A stretch of 64,000 nt of DNA from positions 13,299,001-13,363,000 of the forward strand of contig NC_089991.1 in assembly GCF_036417845.1 (NCBI RefSeq), given 5' to 3'. Made by a program: the position numbers and the translations under genes. The notes under the pieces are model-generated. The model had not been told where the DNA came from and did no database searches. It saw only the letters and a program-made list of their open reading frames with translations. The stretch comes from Apteryx mantelli (lineage: Eukaryota; Chordata; Aves; Apterygiformes; Apterygidae). This document shows, in pieces, positions 36,580 to 50,900 of this stretch (position 1 is the first letter of the stretch; each line of letters begins with the position of its first letter).

Positions 36580-37400
36580 AGAATCTGGCTAATCCCCCCG
36601 TGGGCACGAGGGGAGGGAGCACGTTTGTGGGGGCTCGCTGCCCCCAGCAGGGGGGCTCACAGCGTGGTCTCGAAACCCCCGGCAGAAATCCCTGCTCCTC
36701 GCTGGGAGGACATCTCTGCAGAGAGGTCTGTGCCCTGCTGCGGAGCGCCGAAGGCTGGCGGAGCCGCGGCAGCGGAGAGCCCCCGGCTCACAGCACTTGG
36801 CCCCCGAGCCCGGCCGAGCGCCGCGCGGGCTGGCTGGCGGCTGAGGCTGCCTCGCCGCTGCTTTGCGGGAAGGGGTTTGTGCAAGCGAAGCATTAAACAG
36901 GATTGGGAGAGAGATAAAAATAGAGCGCCGGCATCCTGGCTGCGGTAGCAGCCGTAAAGGAGAGCGCCGCCTCTCTTCCCAGCCCTTCCCGCGGCTCAAA
37001 CCTGCCCGGAGACAGCCGAAAGGGCAGCCGGCCCGCTCGCCCCCTCGCGTTGCGCACCTTAGCGGGGGCTCAGGGCTATTCATAGCTCCTCGTGACTCCC
37101 GCTGGCACCGTCTCGCAGGCCTTTCCCCAAACGGCCGTCCCCGCTCTGCAATCCAGCCCGGCCTCTGCCTGCCAGAGGCTCCGCTCCGTCCTTTGCGGCC
37201 TGCTGCCACCTGACAATGTGTCTTCGAAGGGGGCAGACGGCAAGGAAAAGGCCGCGGCAGCCACCGGGTCCCTGCGCGGCCGGGCAGGGGATGGCAGGAG
37301 AGCGCGAGGCGAGGGAGGCTCCAGGCGCGCAGCACGGCCGCGGAGGGGCTGCGCAAGCCGATGGCTGCCGTACAAAACGTAATCCGGAGAGCAACGGGAT
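36580..37400. promoter_or_regulatory. CpG-rich block inside NDST1 intron 1
   Basis: A CpG-dense block about 2.6 kb upstream of the start-codon exon. With the donor-like site at 37478 it might belong to an alternative NDST1 promoter, although that donor lies just upstream of the block rather than within it. It could equally be an intronic enhancer or an orphan island. Confidence 0.4.
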
Positions 37401-37477
37401 TAAACTTTGTCGGCTGAAAAGTAACGTGGATTACACGTTGCGACTTTGCGGAGTAATCTTGTCATTCCTGCCCTTAC

Positions 37478-37620
37478 CTGCTTCGAGCAAGGCCTGCTCC
37501 AAGCCCCGTGTCCTACTTCCCAAGCCTCCCGGCTGCCTTCGCCCAGCCTCTCGCCACCCCGCTCCCGGGGGTGGACACCCTTTCCCCTTCACCCCCGCCG
37601 GCCCTCAGAGGGACACCGGC
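37478..37620 (-). other. Possible alternative NDST1 5' exon
   Basis: The minus strand has GAAGCAG followed by GTAAGG (GT at 37477-37476), a near-consensus donor, preceded by about 140 bases of GC-rich sequence. Spliced to the acceptor at 34346-34345 it would give a transcript with a different first exon. No start-site evidence; the 5' limit is arbitrary. Confidence 0.2.
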
Positions 37621-40560
37621 CTCCAGAGCAAAGCTGCACACAGCCCACGCGAGGGACTGACAATCCCGCACACGCGCAGCGAGAAGTCAGCCTCAGCGAC
37701 AGTCTCTGCCACCCACCAGCAACACCCACTCCTGCTGTGCCAGGACAGGAGAGCGGCTGGTGCCTTTTTTTTGTTTTTAGTTTTTACAGGTGGACGATCC
37801 CCAGCAGGGACAAGAGAGGATGCGCCTTCGCTCCTTGGCCCAGGCAGAAAGGGCAGCATGTGGATTTCCTTCTCCATGTGGGATTCACCACCCTCCTCTT
37901 TGCTGCATTGCATTGCTTTCCCGACCTGCATGTTGCAGGAATATTTAACCCATTCCAGCAATGGATGCTTCAGATAACTGATCTCCCAACGCAGCATACC
38001 CCAGCCCCCTTAGGGGACGGCAGGCTCCACTCATCCACGACTGGGCTCTCGCTTTGCCCTGCTCTGATTGCTCTCACCTCGATTCATTTGTATCTCCACT
38101 GTGTCACTCAACATGGCACCTCAACAGGGCTGGAGTCCTCTTGGATGTTCAACCTCTTGAGAGCATCCCAGGCAGGAATCTGGGGCAGGACAGTTTTCCA
38201 GGTCTGTCTCTCCCAGCCCGAGCAACACAAAAACACAGGGGCAGTCCAAGCGCAGCACAGTGCACACACACAACACACTGCTCTCGCAGAAAATCCAGCA
38301 TCCGCTAGGACTCCTGTACTGGGATTGCCTCCAAAATCAAGCAAAAAAGCATGCAGTAATTTGTAATCGGCACTCACAAATAGCTTTAAAAGCTTACAAA
38401 GAAAAACAAAGTCAAAAGGTTTGTAAACGTATTAGGGAAACTCTTGGAAGAAACAGGCTTTCACCTCCCTGGTCTGGCAACCCACTCTGCAGAAGACAGG
38501 CTCTGCCCATGCCCGGTGAGTCAAGGGCGCATCATGCTGTCAGAGGCTGCAAGCTAGTGCTGACACCAGCAACGTGATGTGGTCTCCTTGCTGCTGGTGC
38601 CCGTGGGTTTATGCCTCCCCTATGTGACTTCGGATACCTCCCCCCACATTTCAGCAGACCAGGATGAGTGCCAGCGCCATGCATCCTCCGGCAGCTGCTT
38701 GCATAGGTCTCCTGCCCCAGCCCTTCCCATTCACCGGGAGAAGAGCCCTGGAGCATGCCAGGCCCAGCGTCCTGCCTCCCGGCAGGCGCAGGAAGCACAG
38801 ACACCACAGGAACCCCTCGGGCAGCCAAATCCCTGCAGCTGGTGACACCCCCACATGGGGCCACTACTAACGAGCAGAGACAGGCGATACCTTCAGCTGT
38901 CCAACCCCAAATAACCCAGCCATCAGGTATCACATCTCATGGGAACCAGAGCTGCCCTGAATGTAAAGGTTCAGAGAAAAAACAGCAATAAGAGCTGCCA
39001 GAGGTTAGGTTTCTCGCTTTGTCCCTCTGCTGTTCCTGCAGAGCTCGTTCCAGCTCATTTTAATGCCAGGGACCCCCTTTCTGTTCTTCAGTACCCTCCA
39101 AACCACTCCCTGCATACCACAGCTCCCCACAAATGATGCCTCTGTCCCCAGATGGAGATGGGGCAAAGTGGCAAAGGGAAGCGAGTGGGAGAATCGCTCC
39201 TCCAAGGCACAGTCAGCAGCCACAGCTGCGAGAGAACTGCCAAACATTTTCCAAACATTTCCGGCAAGGACATGGCCTTCCTGTGTGCCAGGCAGGCCCC
39301 AGTGACCCTCTTCTTGATAACACACAGCCCAGCAGCTTCCTTGTCTCCTCCAAAGAAGCAAAGGCTGGATACAACCTCAGGCGACCTTCCTGCCAGCTCC
39401 CTGCAAATCCTCCCATCCATCCCTGCTGGCTCTTGCACCACGGAGAGGGGAAGCAACACCTCTGAGCAAATTCCTTTGCAGAAACACGCGCTAATAATGC
39501 ACTTATAATCTCCACAGCATTCATCAGACCTTTTTAAACCATTAAATGCTCTTAAACAAGAGGCACATGGGGACTTTGCTTTTATAGATGCGTGTGTGCA
39601 GAGAGGCTCTCTGCTTGATTATCTGTCCCCAAGGAAATGAAAGGCTGGGAACTCCTTATGAAGTATCACATCCTGGACATGCCATCCCGTTCCTCCTCAA
39701 CTTCTTTCATCAGTTAGGACAGTAACGCTTGCAGACCCACCCTCCTTCCTGCACGGCAGTCGCAAGCCCTCGGTACTGACATTCGAGTTCCCATGGCTAC
39801 AGGCAGGGAAGTGACAGCCGGAAGATTTAACGTCAGTGCATGGAGAGGCAGGAACAGAGATGGCTGCTGACAGGCAAGATTACACATCTATCTTCAAATC
39901 ACCTGCAACAGAGAGACAGGACAGAGGGTGGATGTGGTGGGAACGGGGCCCTACAGTTGTATCAACTTTGATTTCCAAGGGGCTTCATTAGTCCATCCTG
40001 TTTTAAGAACTTATAATTATGGTTCTGTGAAGTACATAATAATCAGGCTTTGGTGTGTTAAAATAGAGGTTTGATTCCTAGCTGGAATTTTCCACCTCTT
40101 CGCTGCACACACATATTCACACATGAGTTGGCTACTTGATGGCCCTCATGCAAGATGACCTGTACAAAAGCCCTGAGGTTTCTAAGCATCTGTCCACAAA
40201 GGTCCGGCCAAGCATGGCACAAGTAACTCCAGCCAGAGCAGAGTTTGGGCACTTGGCTTCTTGTCCAAGGGCATGGCCAGGGAGGCAGCAGGCATGGCCT
40301 TGAACGCAGCCCAGCTTGCACCACTGGTTCCTGCGGATATGGCCTGAAAAGATCCCAGCACCCAAATCTGGGTCAGCCCAAGTGAGCCCCAGTACAGGTA
40401 CTGAGACTGCAGGAAGAAGGTGCCCAAAATCAAACTGGCAAGGAAGAGCCTTCCTGCACTGGTGTCACTGCATCTCCTTCTGGAAACCTTCCCTAGGGTC
40501 TCTTGCACAAAAGCCAGGAGCACCCAGGATGCTCTGAGCTCCCACAGCAGCACCACAGAG

Positions 40561-40599
40561 CAGCATGGCAGGCAGCAGCACGGCAGGCAGCAGCACGGG
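40561..40599 (+). repeat. 15-bp tandem repeat
   Basis: About 2.6 copies of CAGCANGGCAGGCAG in tandem. Confidence 0.8.
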
Positions 40600-41932
40600 C
40601 TTACCAAGTCACAGATGTTCCTTCTCGCCTTCTGTCCTGCCCCAACCCTCCATCCCCCTCTCCTCAGGGCAGGGGTTGTCTCTCAGCAGGCCTCTTCATG
40701 GCCAACCCCCCATTATTATTACTGCAGTGGAATATTATTTAAGTTGCAGAAGAGCTCGTGTCCATGCATGCCATGCGCTGGCCCCTTCCTCAGCAAAGCC
40801 CTGCTCACTGCTTGCGCAGACAGGCTCACTCCGCTCTGCGCCTGCTCATGCTGGCTGTCTCCTGGGCACTTTATCAGGCTGATCCCAACCCTTCCCAAAT
40901 CTGGTCCCCAGAGACAGCATCTCTGGGCAAACACAGGACTCCAACCAACTCTCCTATGCACACCCTGCACCTCCCTTTCTCCCACCACTGCATACATGGT
41001 CAGCAGCATGGTCATACATCTGGCAGGTCTGTAAGAAATGTGCACCAGGCACAGAGTAGCTTCTTGGCTGGTTTTTCACTCACCCCTCTGCCCATAAGAT
41101 AACAGCCAGGTTGACATGCCACCCTCCTCGCCCCCAAAACATTCCACTGGTGCTAAAAATAGCTTGTGAGGCTTCTCTCTTTAATTTCTTCCCAATTTCA
41201 AACCCCCTTCCCCGTAGGGAGGGAGGCTGCCACATAGTTTAAGTGCTAATGCAACACTTTCCTGGGCAGCATGCCAGCACGGCAGCAAGGTGCCTGCGGG
41301 ACCCTCGGAGCAGCCAGGTGTGCAGCTGGGACCTGAGGGAGACAGCTGTCCCACCCCAGCACCCGTCTGCTCCGGCCCCAGCAACCAGCTGCGGAGGCTC
41401 AAAACATCCAGGAATCCTGCTCCACCGGTTTGCTGCAAGGGCAAAACCCAGCTTCGCTTCTCTGCTGGCGGCAGGAACAGGAGCCACAACACAAGGAGGA
41501 CAATGAGGATTTCAGGGCGATGCTGTGGGGTGGGGATGCTCCTGTTCAGGGTTTTCCTTGCACAAGCGGGCCCTGGAGAGCAAGAGAGCCCATCTCCACC
41601 TCCCCAGCGGGCTGCGGGCAAGGGGCACCCGCCACAACCCAGGAAGGAGAGCGAGAGACAGCGTCAGTGCAGAGACGTTCCCTTTGCATCAATAAAGCCA
41701 CTTGCTGGACCCTTCCTATGCACCGGTCATTGGGTGCAAGCCAGGGCCACCAGATCACGTTTAGCCAGTCTGGACCACTTCCAGACAAACCTCCCCAGCC
41801 CACGAGCAGCAGTCTGATAGCTGACAGCTACACCTGTGAGAAGGAAGGTACACCAAAGCCCTGGGGGGAGGTGAGCACTTTGCCACTGGTGCACGAGCAC
41901 AGGACACGCCATAAAATGTAAAGGGAGAACTT

Positions 41933-41955
41933 AAACAAACAAACAAACAAACAAA
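41933..41955 (+). repeat. (AAAC)n microsatellite
   Basis: Five AAAC units followed by an A-rich tail. Confidence 0.9.
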
Positions 41956-44900
41956 AAAACACCTTTGTGGCCAGGATTTATTTCTGCTGTTACTTATGAC
42001 CACCTGAAGTAACTAAGCAAAAAATCACAAGGATCCAAAGCTGAGAACAGTCCAGTTTATGCATTTGAGAGTGCAGGACAGTCAGTTCCCATTGCAAGCA
42101 TGGGCTTAGACCCAAGAGCACAGAACAGAGCAAGTTCTAAGACCCACAATTTTTCTGTTATTTCTAAAACAAAAAGGGAAACATGATGGTAAAATAGAAA
42201 AAAAAAACAAAAACCCACACACAGGAGCTGGCAAGGTGACAGCAGGAGTCAAACTTCCTTTAACCTGATTTTTAGAAGCTGCTCAGGTGCCTTTTAAAAC
42301 CACAGTGGTTATTTAAAAGACACCAACTGAAAATTACAGTCCCAGTGCCATATCCGGACATCACCCCCCAGAAACACCATACTTCACAGACAGCTGGGAT
42401 GTTTGCAAGGCACCGTAACACAGACCAGCGGCATCAACCAGAGCTGCATTTAGAAGACCACAGGAGAAAGAGCCACTGGAAGAGCCATTTTCCCTTTATC
42501 TCTGAGCAAATCTCTCACCCACCCTCTCTTCAAAAAATCCCCCCATGCTCAGAGAAGACCCTGCTTTGCCCTGCCGCCTGCCAGCCTTGCCACGCTACCG
42601 AGCTCACGCCTGTGGCTGACCCTGCAGGTCTGACAAACCCACCTCCGTTCACCACACAGATCTAAGTGCAGGAAATCTCTTGCCTTTCCAGTCTCAAAGA
42701 CGTGCAAGCAAGGCTTTTGAAATGCAGCTGATCTTTCTTTTTCCTGGGGCAATTACAGAGCAAAGCACTAAAAAGGTGGCTTATGAAAAAGAAAGGTGCA
42801 GGTGGAGCAGGACAAGAAAGAGCCCCCACGAGGAAGTGCGCTGACTCGGTTTCCAGCTGTACGGCAGTCCATCACTAGACTTAGTGTGAGCACTCTTAAT
42901 CCGGGAGCCCTGACAAACAGAATTAGCATCAGAGCAGCTTCCCTGGCAAGCCCTGCCCCACGTGGCCATGCCGGCCTGCCTGCCAGCCCGCTGCCCGTCA
43001 GCGGGAAACCCCAGCCATGCAAACCTCGCTTCCTCCGTCCCTCTGGCCGCCCCTCGTGGTGGAGCTGATCTGCTTCCCGGAGGGCTGCGTGCAAGGGGGG
43101 ACCAGGACAGGGTGATTTGCTGCACAGGGGTGTAAGGGGTAAAAGGGACCACTGTGCTCACCTCCAGGTACCAGCAGCTCCCTCCTTTCCTGGCTCCACG
43201 CACAGCAACCCTGCAGGGATGCACCAGCCTTGGGGCAGCTGCAGCTCTGTGGGTAAGACCTTGGGGAGCAAAGAAAGCAGCAGGAAAGGCTGTAGGAGAG
43301 CCTGGAGACTGCCAGCCCAAGCTGCACTAGCAGCACCCCACCGGTGCCAGCCAAGCCTTCGCTCCCTGGGCAGACAGAGCCTGCAGGGAGCACGACCTGC
43401 CTCTGCGGGGCTGGCAAAGTTGCAGCCCCAGGAGCAAAGCAAGGACGCCTTCGCCCTCCCCTGTACCTCTGCAGGGGTACAGGTTGGCTTCGTGTTTCTA
43501 TGAGCTTTTACATGCCCTGTAACAATATCCCCCATGCAGAAACCCCAAGAGGACCTTGGCACATATCGGTTCAAAACCAAAGGCCTGGAGACAGCCCTAA
43601 CTCCACTTAGACTCAAATCCACCAGAAACCATTTCTGGCAGGGCTCGGCCAGCCCAGGGGGACGGGCAGGCACGAAGAGCCTGACCACACTGCAAGTCTT
43701 GCAGGGCTGCAGGCATTTATCCAGCAGTGCTGACAGCAGCATCTCTGTGGCACAGGCAGGGCAGCCAGTTAAAACCCCAAAGGGGAACCACACAATAACT
43801 CCCCACAGCTCAATCTGTGCCACAAAGGGGAAGCTGGGGCACAGACACCCTGCCCTGGCCTCATCAGCAGGAATAAACTTGCAGAGGAGACAGCTTTGAT
43901 TGCAAGAAGGCCATTAATGCAAACACATAGAGAGGTAAATTTAATCTGCAAACGCCTCAAGTACCCAACTTCTGCCAATCTTGCTGCCAGCTCCATCCCT
44001 CCTCACTAGCCCTTTCTATCATCAATTAAAATCTAACATAGTTGCAGGGGGAAGGAGAAAATAGTTAAAGACCTTTCCAAAATTCACTGTCCTTGTGGTT
44101 TTGGAGCCTGTGGTTTCCAGCTACTCAGAGTTATTAGCCAGCAGAGCCCACGAAGGTCACCAGCCTGGGGAGGGCAGGAAGAGGGAACGGAGACACGCTG
44201 CGGCCTCGGAGCTCAGCAGCAGCATTGCCTGGAGGCCAGGGCAGGGAGGCTGAGCACCTGGTCCTTGCCAGCTCCCTGGAGTTACTGCACTGCCGCTCAC
44301 CGCAGTGGGGCAGGGGCAGGCACGGGTCAGCCAGAGGAACCTGTGCCGGGGTTAAGGCAGGAGCAGTGTCTGAGCAGAGTCTGGGACGCCAAGGAAGGAT
44401 CCGTGCAGCAGGTGGAAACACTGCTGCATGGCCTTGACAACCAGGCAAATTTTAACACATTTGCTCAGCTTGCGCCCGACTTTCGAACGGCTCATTCGAG
44501 TGCACATCGAGTCTCCTGCAATGACCGCCCAGCATCACCCCTGCTTCCCCAGCGGTGCACGGACACAGCCATCCTCACAGCCCTGCAGCCAGCCTCTCCC
44601 AGCTCTAACACTCCCCAGGGGATTGCCATACTGTGGCAGGAGAAACACTGCCTCTTTGCTCACCATCCACCTGGCTCCCTGGACTCTCCCTGAGCCAAAC
44701 TCTCCAAGCTGCCTGCCTCCCTGTACCAACACATGTTCCCGCTTCCATGCCGGTACCTGCAGCACCAGCAGCTTTCCGGTAGGGAGGTGGAACAGCCCTG
44801 CCTGTATTAATTGGCCACTTGGGATTTGTTTACTCTTCTCTCCCAGAACAAAAAGAGGACAAACACTGTTAGAAAAGGACTAGGGGAGGATAACTCCCCC

Positions 44901-47900
44901 AAGGCAGGCTGGCGGCCCCAGCAGGCATGGAAAGCTGCTGATCCCTTCCAAGTGGAAGAACCAGGGAGGCACCAGAGAGGATGGAGAGGGGATGAAGTAT
45001 CTCTGTCACCAGCCTGCAGTGCTTTCCTTTTAACCTCCAAAGGGATTTTTTTAGGGTGTAATGAGAGGATTAAATATAAAAAAGGAAGTGCAAATGGATC
45101 CAGAGGGCTGATCAAACCCAGCAGACAACCCTGGCACCATTTGCTTTACTGGGGGCCACAACAGATCTAGCCACAGGAGGAAGCCGTGAATATCAGGTGC
45201 TTTACAAATGCCTCCTGCCAAAGAAATCAACTGTCCAACACCACAGCCCAGGGATGGGATGAGAGTTCAGAAACAGGGCTGTCGCATGGCCAAGAGGAGT
45301 TGGTTGTTGAAATCAGTCCTGGGTCTTCCTTGTACAGCTTTGGAAAGGGCTGGGGGAAGGAGCCAGTGTCGACCTTCCCACTAGACAGACCCCGAAACCT
45401 GCTCCCCACAGCACGAGCAGGGCCCTGCGCCCCCACCCCAAATGACACCGGTAATACAGACATTGACAGTCAATCCAGAGAGATGCATCTGCCCCACCGC
45501 CCTGCCCCAGACACTGGGGCCAGCTCCTCTCACGTCACTGCACATGCCTGCATCCTTCAGAAGAGGCACCCCCGGGCACCGCCACCCCTCGCACCCCATG
45601 TCATCTCCCATCTTCACGGTGACAATCCCATCCTGGAAAGAGTCCTGCCCCAGTTTCCCTGATGTTCCACATACATCCCACTCCTCTCGCCCCACAGCTG
45701 TGAAGCCTAGGAGAGATCAAGGAAGCCTGTCTCGACTGGCAGAGGGGACAGGGGAAAGAAGGAATGACAAAAGCTGAAATACATCAAATAGCAGCCATGT
45801 AATGGGGAGAAGAGGGAGCTGCAAGCTAAGATGATTCAGCTTCTTTGGTCACTGTGGACCAAGCATGGAAACATGATGCCCTGGCCTTTACACATCCTTC
45901 CAGGACACTCGGAGACCAGCAGGCAGGATCTGAGACAGTCACAGAGGTGATGAAGTTAAGCAGCACTTTAACAGTGTACATCTGCAGGGCTCAATCTCTC
46001 CATGATGGAGGGGGTTTGAGATGGGGACGTGACCCAGGCTCCCCAGAGGAACAGCTACGCAATGCCCTGCCACTCACTCTGCAACACCGCGTCCACTGGG
46101 TGGACGTCCAGCCGCACAGTCACTGCTAGATAATCATCCCACTACCGCCATACCAACTCAATTTCCCCACGTGAGCAAGCCCTCAGGGTTAAGCCTGGAT
46201 GGACTAGGATTTAGAGGCACGATGTTAAATTGCGTTGCTTAGCTCAGCGATTCGTGAACACTTCTGCTTGCTCAAACACTTCTCTTTGCATATCCAGGCT
46301 CACAGCCTCCCTCACGGTGATGGCCGCGGAAGAGGAAGCCACAGGCTCAGTCTGATCAGCCCCACACTTCCTTGAGCTCAGCTCAAAACCCCTAGGTGTT
46401 AACTCAGACAGGTTAGCACACGTGAATGCACCCATTTCACATTCAATGACAAAAGGCTAATGAAAGATCTTATCCAGACCTCAATGAATGGCCTGATTAG
46501 CCTGCATTTGCCAACGCATCTGAATTTTTGGACAAGACAGAGCAGCAGCTAAACTTGGCCGACCTGCGACCTCCGTCCCCAGCAGGACCACAGTGCTGGG
46601 CTGGCAGTGCCCATTGTGCTCCTCTCTCCTACGTCTCGTGTACATCCTTACCAGCGTCCCAGCACTGGTCCAGACCAGCAGTCTCTAAGCAGTTCTCTGT
46701 AACCCTTGGGAATCTTGGACTACCTGCAAAAGATGCACAAAAGCTAACCGAGTTATTATTAATAGGTTTAAATTCCCTCTACAGGGAATCCCTTTCATTT
46801 TGTTGGAATTGTTTAGAAGACTGCAATTCTAAAACAGCTGAAAACCACTGAACTAAGCATGCCCTCAGAGAGAAGATTAATGCCACCACATTATTCAAGA
46901 GACAACCATGAGCTTAAGACAGGGAAGCATGATTTGAAAATGAAAAAGTAACTAGCGTGAAAAGTTTTTCTTTAAACATCTACCTCTGAATTGCTGCTTT
47001 TATCAAGAACCAACTCTTAAAGGTGGCAATCAAAAATGCAACTGGAAACACCTTCAAAGGATTAAGAATCCTGGCGCCCACGAGGAAGAGCCATTACAAG
47101 ATGCAAACACAGTACCAATGTGAAGACAACCACCCCATCTCCATTGCCTCCCTCACCAGAGAGGGCTGGATCAGATCCGCATTACCACTGCAGGAAGGCA
47201 AAGAAGAATCAAACAGAGAAGAATTCATTTCCTTTAGTGTATGTTTGCGAGGTGATTTCAAGACGGCAGGCTACACAGCTGCTGAGCACTAGTATTAAAA
47301 CATGTTCTTCAGGCTGAATAAGGATGCAAGGCATCATGTAGCAAATCTTTCCCTTAATACTTCAGTGCAGCATCTCACCTCTGAAGAACTCATCAAGTAG
47401 TGACCAAAGCCCTGGGCAGAAGGGGCCAAAGCCTCAGCAGCCCAGGGAGACGAACTCAGCATAAAAGCTTCGACCATTGCAACCACAGGGCATTTTCATG
47501 GCAACCATGTATCTACTGATAGCCCACAGTGCCAAAAGCCTTCAGGATGGGCCCAAAGAGAAACGGATGGATGGACAGCCATTATGGATGTCTGTCTTGC
47601 TTAAGTTTCTTCTTGCAAGGCTGCAAAATCAAGATTTCCAAGCACAGGAGAAGGAAGCTGAGGAAAGTAGCCCTTGGGTGTGAAACTAGTTGTGGTTAGT
47701 GGGCTGAAGCTCCTGAGAAGGCTGCATGGTCCCTTCCCTGTGAGCTGCACTCAGTCCCAGGAACAGCCCTGGCGCAGCTCGACGTGGTGCCTCTCCTCCT
47801 CCTTCACAAATGGGTAGAGAAAAGCAGCAGTGAAATGTCGTGCTGTGGTTTAGGCCACAGAGCATCAGAGCAAAGTCACAGCTCGAGCCATGCCGTTCGC

Positions 47901-50900
47901 AGGCAGACCACAGCTGGGAGCACCGAGACCTTAAACACAAAGGCACTTTGACCACAGCATGGTGTTGTCTCTGCGTGTGCCAAATAATCCCTTCCTAACC
48001 TACCCAGCGACACTCTGATCTGTGCAAGCGGCAGCATCCCCAGAGAGGGGACAGCAAGGACGAGACATGCCCCCCACTGACCCTGCCCCGAGCCCTCCTG
48101 CTCCTCCTGCCCCCGATGCCTGCAAGCTGACTGTAAAAATCCAGCCGGAGAACAGCACACCAGCCAGGCAAAGGAGCTGAGCTGACTTTTCCCACCTTTC
48201 CCGGGCCCTTCCACAGCCTGCCGCAGTCTGAAGGGGACAAGAGGACTGCAAACCCGGGAGGCTCCTCAGGCAGGGCCTGGTCATCTGTGCAGGGACGCTC
48301 ACGACGGGAAAGCTGCCCTGAGAAAGCTCTCCAGCAAACAGTGCTTCAAGCCCTGTGATGTTTTTATGCGGAAAAAAGCTAATCTTGGCCAACCTGGCCC
48401 CTAGCTCTCCCCCCCCAGCCATACAGCCACGCAGTCTCACCAAGGCAACCTGAAGGCCTGCTCACTATCAGAGCAGTTTTATAATGCCAGATAAGGAACG
48501 TCTTAGCCATAGATTACATGGGCTTCTTAAGTGCTTAGCAAACAGTAGTTACAACATGCAAGGGATAAAAACAAACTGCTTACTGGCAGGGACACAGGCT
48601 GAGTGCAGCTTTCCTTAAGGATGCTGGCACGGTTTTTCCCATTGCCCATGTCCAAAGGTGCAAAAGAAAAAATAAAAAAGGACAAATGCATTCACCTTGG
48701 GCAAGGGGAAGGATGAGCTTAGGGAAGAGGGAACTCCCAAAACTCAAGGCAGCTCTGACCCAGATAAAGGGAAGGCAACTGCACATGCAAAGGGTCTTTG
48801 GGTGACAGCTTCCCATGCCAAGGAACTTCCCATGCCAGAGGACTCTGGCAGATCCTCTGTGAAGCACCAGGTAACTTTTACACAACTAAAAGCATTTCAG
48901 TGACTCTGGAGTCCCTCTTGCTTTCTCTCTCCAACGAGTGCCTCCAAGCAGGCTCTCAAAGGGACCTATCGGCAGCTCCGAGCTCGGGGAGGACAGGGAC
49001 ACAGGGATTTGACTTCTCCACTCCTATTCCCATCCTAACCCAGTCCAGACTCACCACTCAGCCTCTCCACATTGTGAATGGATGGGATAGCAGCAAACAC
49101 AAGGGAGTATCAGGAAAATACATCCATGATTTATTCAAGGTCTGGAGTAGTGCCACCCCGGGGGATTTCAGCAAAAAACCCTCCCTTTTTCTCAGCACTC
49201 TATTTAAATAGATCTTTATATATAAAGCCTGCCCAGAACTGACCAGTAGGACTATGTATGTGAATTGTTGCTGATGAACCAACTTTTCCCTAGATACCTC
49301 ACTGCCCTGTGGAAATAAAACGCTGGCTCCAGCTACCAACTGCCTGCCGCTCTTCTGCCCTCCACTATGAAAAAGAAATCAAAATGAATGATAAGCCTGA
49401 TAAAAATGGTCAAAATTCTTTACATAAAAGAGTTATTTTGGGCCAAAGTGTCTAGCTTTAAAAAAGACATTTTTCACCCAAAGAACCCTGTTAACACTTA
49501 ACAGAGAAGAAAAAAGCAGTTTTCCTTGTTTTCTTCAAAAACAATAATGAAAATGTTTCTTTCCTCATGGAGGGCGGGGGAAGGCAGTTTTCAGTCTGTG
49601 GAGGATTTCTGCAAACATTTTGCTAAATTTTGGGAGAAAACAAAGCCCAACGCATAAGAATTGGGTCATGTTTCCGGAAGCCCATGATTAAAACATGCTC
49701 ATTCTTTTCCAAGGAGGCAGGCACCCATCTTCCAGGGCTGCCACTCCAGAGGAGGGGACCAAGCCATGCCACAAGGCATTGGAGGAACTAGGAGAGCTCT
49801 GTGCAAGGACTTGCATCCCACTTGAAGTGGAACCGGGACCGCAGCTGTCCCAGGTGTGCTGCTGGACGTGGCTGCTTGCTGGTTATCCTCCCTGCTGCAG
49901 AGGCGCTGCAGGGCTTGCTCCCAGCTGCTGAGACCGTGGCGGGGCAAGCCCCAGCTCAGTCCCCAAGGACAGGCAGGCAGAGCCGACTGAAGGGGATTGA
50001 GGCTAAGACCAGCTCTAGCAGATTCAGTGCTTTAGCCCAATTCCCCAGAACCTGCACTAGCACACATTTCTGAGACCTCTCCCTAGCCCCGGAGATGGTC
50101 CCAGACCCAGCCAGCCCTGTCCACACTGGTCTGCGAGGCTGTACAGATGGGTCTACCTGGACACTTAAAATCCCAACCAAAGCCACTTTTCCATTTGATG
50201 CCAGTCCTCAGCACCAGAAAGCATCGTCTCCGTTACAGAGTGGCTTTGCTCACAGCAGCAGGGTTGGCACAAGAGAAAACCCCCGAAGACGGTCACCCTG
50301 TGCCCGAGCCTTGCTGTATGGTGGTATCAGCTGTTTCCTGGTTGCCATCCCCCCCTCCATCCCCTGCACGTTTTACCAGCACCCTGATTATCTAGAAATG
50401 TGCATCCCACGCGCTGCCCCCATCACCTTCTTCTCTCATCTCCTGACATCCACATGAAAGGAGCAGTAGGGGGGAAGCAAAGCAGCCACAGACAGAAAAG
50501 TGAAGCTTCTGCATAAACTAGGCCAACGGTTACTAGCACATCATTAGCCTTCTCATCCTATCACCCTCTGCCAGTGCACCAAAGACTCTCTGGGGCACGT
50601 CCTGTCTTTTGCTTCCCGCTTGGCCATGGGACCCGTGGGGATGCCAAGACAGTGCTTCGCTCCCAGACCCCTGCTGAGCCGACAATCCCGGGATGTGGGC
50701 TCAGCAGCCAATGCTCTGGTGTGACCAAGCAAAGATGTGGCAGACCAGAGATGCAAGATGCTCCGTGCAAAGCACCCAAGCCTCGGTGCTGCTCTCAGCT
50801 CCCAGCCCACCCTCCTGCCGTGGTGGCACAGGCGGGGAAGAAGACATACTTTGGGACTTCTGGGTGCAGGTGAATGACTGCAATGAATCTTTGCAGTCAA

